Assembly (NCBI GenBank): GCA_026992375.1
Contig: JALXAF010000218.1
Coordinates: forward strand, 1 to 6,434
Length of the DNA stretch: 6,434 bases
Direction of reading: 5' to 3'
Origin: Anaerolineae bacterium
GTDB taxonomy: Bacteria; Chloroflexota; Anaerolineae; J102
In this document: positions 3,953-6,434 of the stretch, one piece after another
Layout: every line of letters begins with the position of its first letter
How positions within the stretch are numbered: the first letter of the stretch is position 1
Translations under genes and position numbers: made by a program
Notes under the pieces: model-generated
What the model saw: only the letters and a program-made list of their open reading frames with translations
What the model was told of the DNA's origin: nothing
Databases searched by the model: none

Positions 3953-6434
3953 CGACCGTGAGAGAGCGCCGCTCCCTTCTGCGCAGATGGCTGTTGCTGG
4001 CCTCCCTGGCGTTGGCCTACGCCGTGCAGCTCATCTGCTTCCCCGTCAATCCCAACGGCCCCTTTTTTCAGCATCTGCTGGCAATTGCGCCGTGGTTGGG
4101 GCGTGAAGAGACGCGCGTGCTGCTGGGCGCGCTGGGCTATCTGCTCTCGATGGGGCTGTTCGCCTGGGCCGCGCCCGCGCTGGGGCCAGATGCGGGTCGG
4201 GTAGCCAACGGGCGCGGGGCCGCCGTGCGCTCAGCTCTGGGCCGCGCCCGGGGGTTGGCGATAGCGCTGATGGCGCTGGCCATGGGGCTGCTAGCGCTGA
4301 GCACGGTGCGATTTGCCCTCTCTGGCGAAGACGCGCTCACCCGATGGCTGTGGGCGGGCAGCGTGGCGGTCTGGCTGCTGGGCGCGGCCGCGATGGCCTG
4401 GCGAAACCCGCCAACGCCCGACGCCTCGTCTCCCCCCTTCGCCCCGCGTCACGTCCTGGCCCTCGCCGCCATCCTGGCGGGCGCCAGCTGGCTGCGCTTC
4501 TGGCTGCTGGCCGATATCCCCAACGATCTGCATGGCGATATGGCCAGCATGGGCTTGCAGGCCCGGGCCATCCTCTCCGGCGCTGCGCCCGGGCTCTTTC
4601 ATCAGGGATGGGCCAACATCCCCATGCTCGGGTTTTATCCCTCGGTCATCGGCCTCAAGTTCATCTCCAACAGCATTCTGGGGCTGAATTTCATGCCAGC
4701 GGTGGCGGGAACGCTGACCATCCTCGGCCTCTACCTCCTCGCCTGGCGATGGTTCGACTCCCATCGGCTGGCGGGATTGGCCGCGGCCGCGCTGGCCGTC
4801 AACATCCCCCACATCCATTTTTCCCGTCTGGCCGCATACATGGATCCCTGGCCCTGGATTCTCTTCGCCTTTTTCTTTCTGGCTCACGGCCTGCGCGGGC
4901 GCAAACTCTGGGCCTTCGCCGTGGCCGGGCTGCTGACAGGCGTCAGCCTCTCCATGTATTACTCGGGCCGGGTGATCCTCATCATCCTGCCCCTGGCTGC
5001 GCTCTATCTGCTGATCACCCACTGGCCCCAGGCCCGCCGCGACGCCCGTTTTTGGGGGATGGGCGCGTTGCTCACCGCCGGGGGGATGGTGGTGGCGCTG
5101 GGCCCCTCCGCCCTCTACTTCCTGCAACATTCCGACGCCCTGCTGGAGCGCTCCCGCTCGGTGTTTCTCTTTCACGAGCCGGTGATGACGCACCTGCTGG
5201 GCAAATATGGCGTCGATACGCCCGCGGCTGTGCTGTGGGAGCAGCTCAAAGCCTCGCTGCTGATGTTCAATTACAGTCACGACACCAGCACGCAATTTGG
5301 CTACACCGCGCCCATGTTCAGCGCCGCGCTTTCGCCCCTGGTGTTGCTGGGGGTGGGATACAGCCTGCGGCGATGGCGGCGGCCCGGCCCGGGATTCACC
5401 CAGATCTGGCTTTTCGCCATCATCATCACCGGCAGCGTGCTGACCAACAACGCGCCCTTCTGGCCCCGGCTGACGGGCGTTTTGCCCGCGGCCGCGCTGA
5501 TGGCGGGGATCGCCATCGAGGCGTCGCTGAAAGGGTGGGGGCTGGAGCGGCCCGTCCTTTCGCTTTGGCAACCGGACCCGGCGGCGGTGGCCGTGCTGGC
5601 CGTGGCCCTGTTCATCGCCCTGGTCGGCCAGCGCAATTGGGCCGACTACACCGCTTTCGTCGGCAACAACGCCCGGGCCCAGGCCCGCATCGGGCGCTAT
5701 CTCGACGCTCTGCCCGATGACATCACCGCGTGCAGCTTCTCGCAGCCCTATCGCCTGAGCGAGCGGGAGACCGCGTTTCTGGCCTGGCCGCATCGGCTGG
5801 TGGATCTGACTCCTGACGCCGCGGGAGAGGCCCTGAACGCCTGCCCGGGCCCGGCCCGCGTCTGGATTTTGGCTGTCGACGACAACAGTCAGCTCGCCCG
5901 GGTGCAGTTGCGCTGGCCCGATGGCCAGTTGCGAATGCACCGTAACGGCGCTGAGCGACCCGTTTTCCTCTCCTACCTCATCCCCGGGATGAGCGCCAAT
6001 CCTCCCGGCCCGGCGCAGCAACCCGCGGCGCAAAGCAGCGCCTATCTGCCCGACGGCGATAGCTTCATCCCCGACAAGGTGTGGTTGGGCGACGAGCGTA
6101 GCTCGGTGACGCGCTGGCGCGTGGGCCCGGTGCGGGTGACCGGCCACGCGCTGACGCTCCTGGTCGGGCCCGTGGCAGGCCATGACGCGGTCTACGACTA
6201 CATCGAGCTCATCGACGAACTGGGGCGAGTGCAGCGTTTCGAGGCCGAGGACGCGGCCATCACCTCGGGCGACCAATTCGCCAGCCAGGATGGCCTGGAT
6301 AATCACTGGTGGGTGCAGACATTCGAGCCTTTCAGCGGCGGGCGGGCGTTGGTGGCCCGCAAAGGCGAGCTCGTCCCCGCGCTGGTCACGACCATCTCCC
6401 TGCCCAACGGCCTTTACGATCTCAGCATCGGCAC
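3949..6434 (+). CDS. GT39-type membrane glycosyltransferase, 3' end cut by window
   Basis: An open frame runs 828 full codons to the window edge without a stop. The start is probably TTG 3949; GTG 3958 is the alternative, and an in-frame TGA at 3931 bounds it upstream. The protein resembles PMT/ArnT-type (GT39) transferases, which move a sugar from a polyprenyl-phosphate donor on the outer face of the membrane. About four helices (13-31, 57-75, 100-120, 132-150) precede the GT39-like core, which begins with a helix at 168-188 and the first outer loop ADIPNDLHGDMASMGLQARAILSG (188-211). Further marks are PHIHFSRLA (287-295), YYSGR (337-341) and helices to about 561. From 562 on it is soluble and probably extracytoplasmic. 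Near 764 it reads FEAEDA and then SGGRALV (796-802) and PNGLYDLSIG (819-828), a pattern like CBM6/35 modules. The acceptor and the sugar are unknown. The E normally following D197 is M198. Confidence 0.85.
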   Translation, partial: MTTVRERRSLLRRWLLLASLALAYAVQLICFPVNPNGPFFQHLLAIAPWLGREETRVLLGALGYLLSMGLFAWAAPALGPDAGRVANGRGAAVRSALGRARGLAIALMALAMGLLALSTVRFALSGEDALTRWLWAGSVAVWLLGAAAMAWRNPPTPDASSPPFAPRHVLALAAILAGASWLRFWLLADIPNDLHGDMASMGLQARAILSGAAPGLFHQGWANIPMLGFYPSVIGLKFISNSILGLNFMPAVAGTLTILGLYLLAWRWFDSHRLAGLAAAALAVNIPHIHFSRLAAYMDPWPWILFAFFFLAHGLRGRKLWAFAVAGLLTGVSLSMYYSGRVILIILPLAALYLLITHWPQARRDARFWGMGALLTAGGMVVALGPSALYFLQHSDALLERSRSVFLFHEPVMTHLLGKYGVDTPAAVLWEQLKASLLMFNYSHDTSTQFGYTAPMFSAALSPLVLLGVGYSLRRWRRPGPGFTQIWLFAIIITGSVLTNNAPFWPRLTGVLPAAALMAGIAIEASLKGWGLERPVLSLWQPDPAAVAVLAVALFIALVGQRNWADYTAFVGNNARAQARIGRYLDALPDDITACSFSQPYRLSERETAFLAWPHRLVDLTPDAAGEALNACPGPARVWILAVDDNSQLARVQLRWPDGQLRMHRNGAERPVFLSYLIPGMSANPPGPAQQPAAQSSAYLPDGDSFIPDKVWLGDERSSVTRWRVGPVRVTGHALTLLVGPVAGHDAVYDYIELIDELGRVQRFEAEDAAITSGDQFASQDGLDNHWWVQTFEPFSGGRALVARKGELVPALVTTISLPNGLYDLSIG

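Noticed and set aside
4344..5720. Plus-strand 458-codon open frame within the GT39 gene
   Set aside because: It is in a different frame from the membrane protein and its product is Arg/Ala/Pro/His-rich without motifs, so it is a frame shadow.
4291..6306. Very long minus-strand open frame (671 codons) opposite the GT39 gene
   Set aside because: The translation is rich in Gly, Arg, His, Gln and Pro with no recognisable fold. The plus-strand frame encodes clear membrane helices and GT39 motifs. The antisense frame is open because of the high GC at third positions.

Overview
This 6,434-base window is GC-rich chromosomal DNA with six protein genes and short spacers. I infer a Chloroflexota (Anaerolineae or Caldilineae type) source from the GC-rich codon use, the style of the family 39 glycosyltransferase, and the kinds of repeat between genes. 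That assignment is a judgement from memory and is not proven by the sequence. No rRNA, tRNA, CRISPR array, transposase or phage gene is visible.

Layout. Positions 1-177 hold no gene, only G- and C-tract hairpin-like repeats. On the minus strand (reading 1332 to 178) a small SRPBCC-like DUF2505 protein is followed after 3 bases by a seven-helix hemolysin III / PAQR membrane protein, so the two probably form an operon. A 169-base divergent spacer (1333-1501) separates them from the plus-strand genes. The first of these are a membrane-anchored glycerophosphodiester phosphodiesterase and a HAD-family hydrolase, joined by an ATGA stop/start overlap. A 154-base spacer (3043-3196) carries an imperfect inverted repeat built from CACGGAG-like units. 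It is followed by trmD, the tRNA m1G37 methyltransferase. The trmD stop overlaps the likely TTG start of a very long GT39-type membrane glycosyltransferase, which runs off the right edge after at least 828 codons.

How the genes may work together. The left half has a membrane-lipid flavour: a PAQR membrane protein, a protein with a lipid-binding-type fold, and a phosphodiesterase that would release glycerol-3-phosphate from phospholipid head groups. The HAD phosphatase may act on that or a similar phosphate ester. The right half couples a housekeeping tRNA-modification gene, here away from its usual ribosomal-protein partners, to an envelope glycosylation gene. That gene has extra N-terminal membrane helices, an altered first-loop acidic motif and what looks like the start of a C-terminal carbohydrate-binding module. 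I see no convincing new defence or mobile system. The points most worth a second look are the spacer repeat upstream of trmD, the trmD-GT39 coupling and the unusual GT39 architecture.
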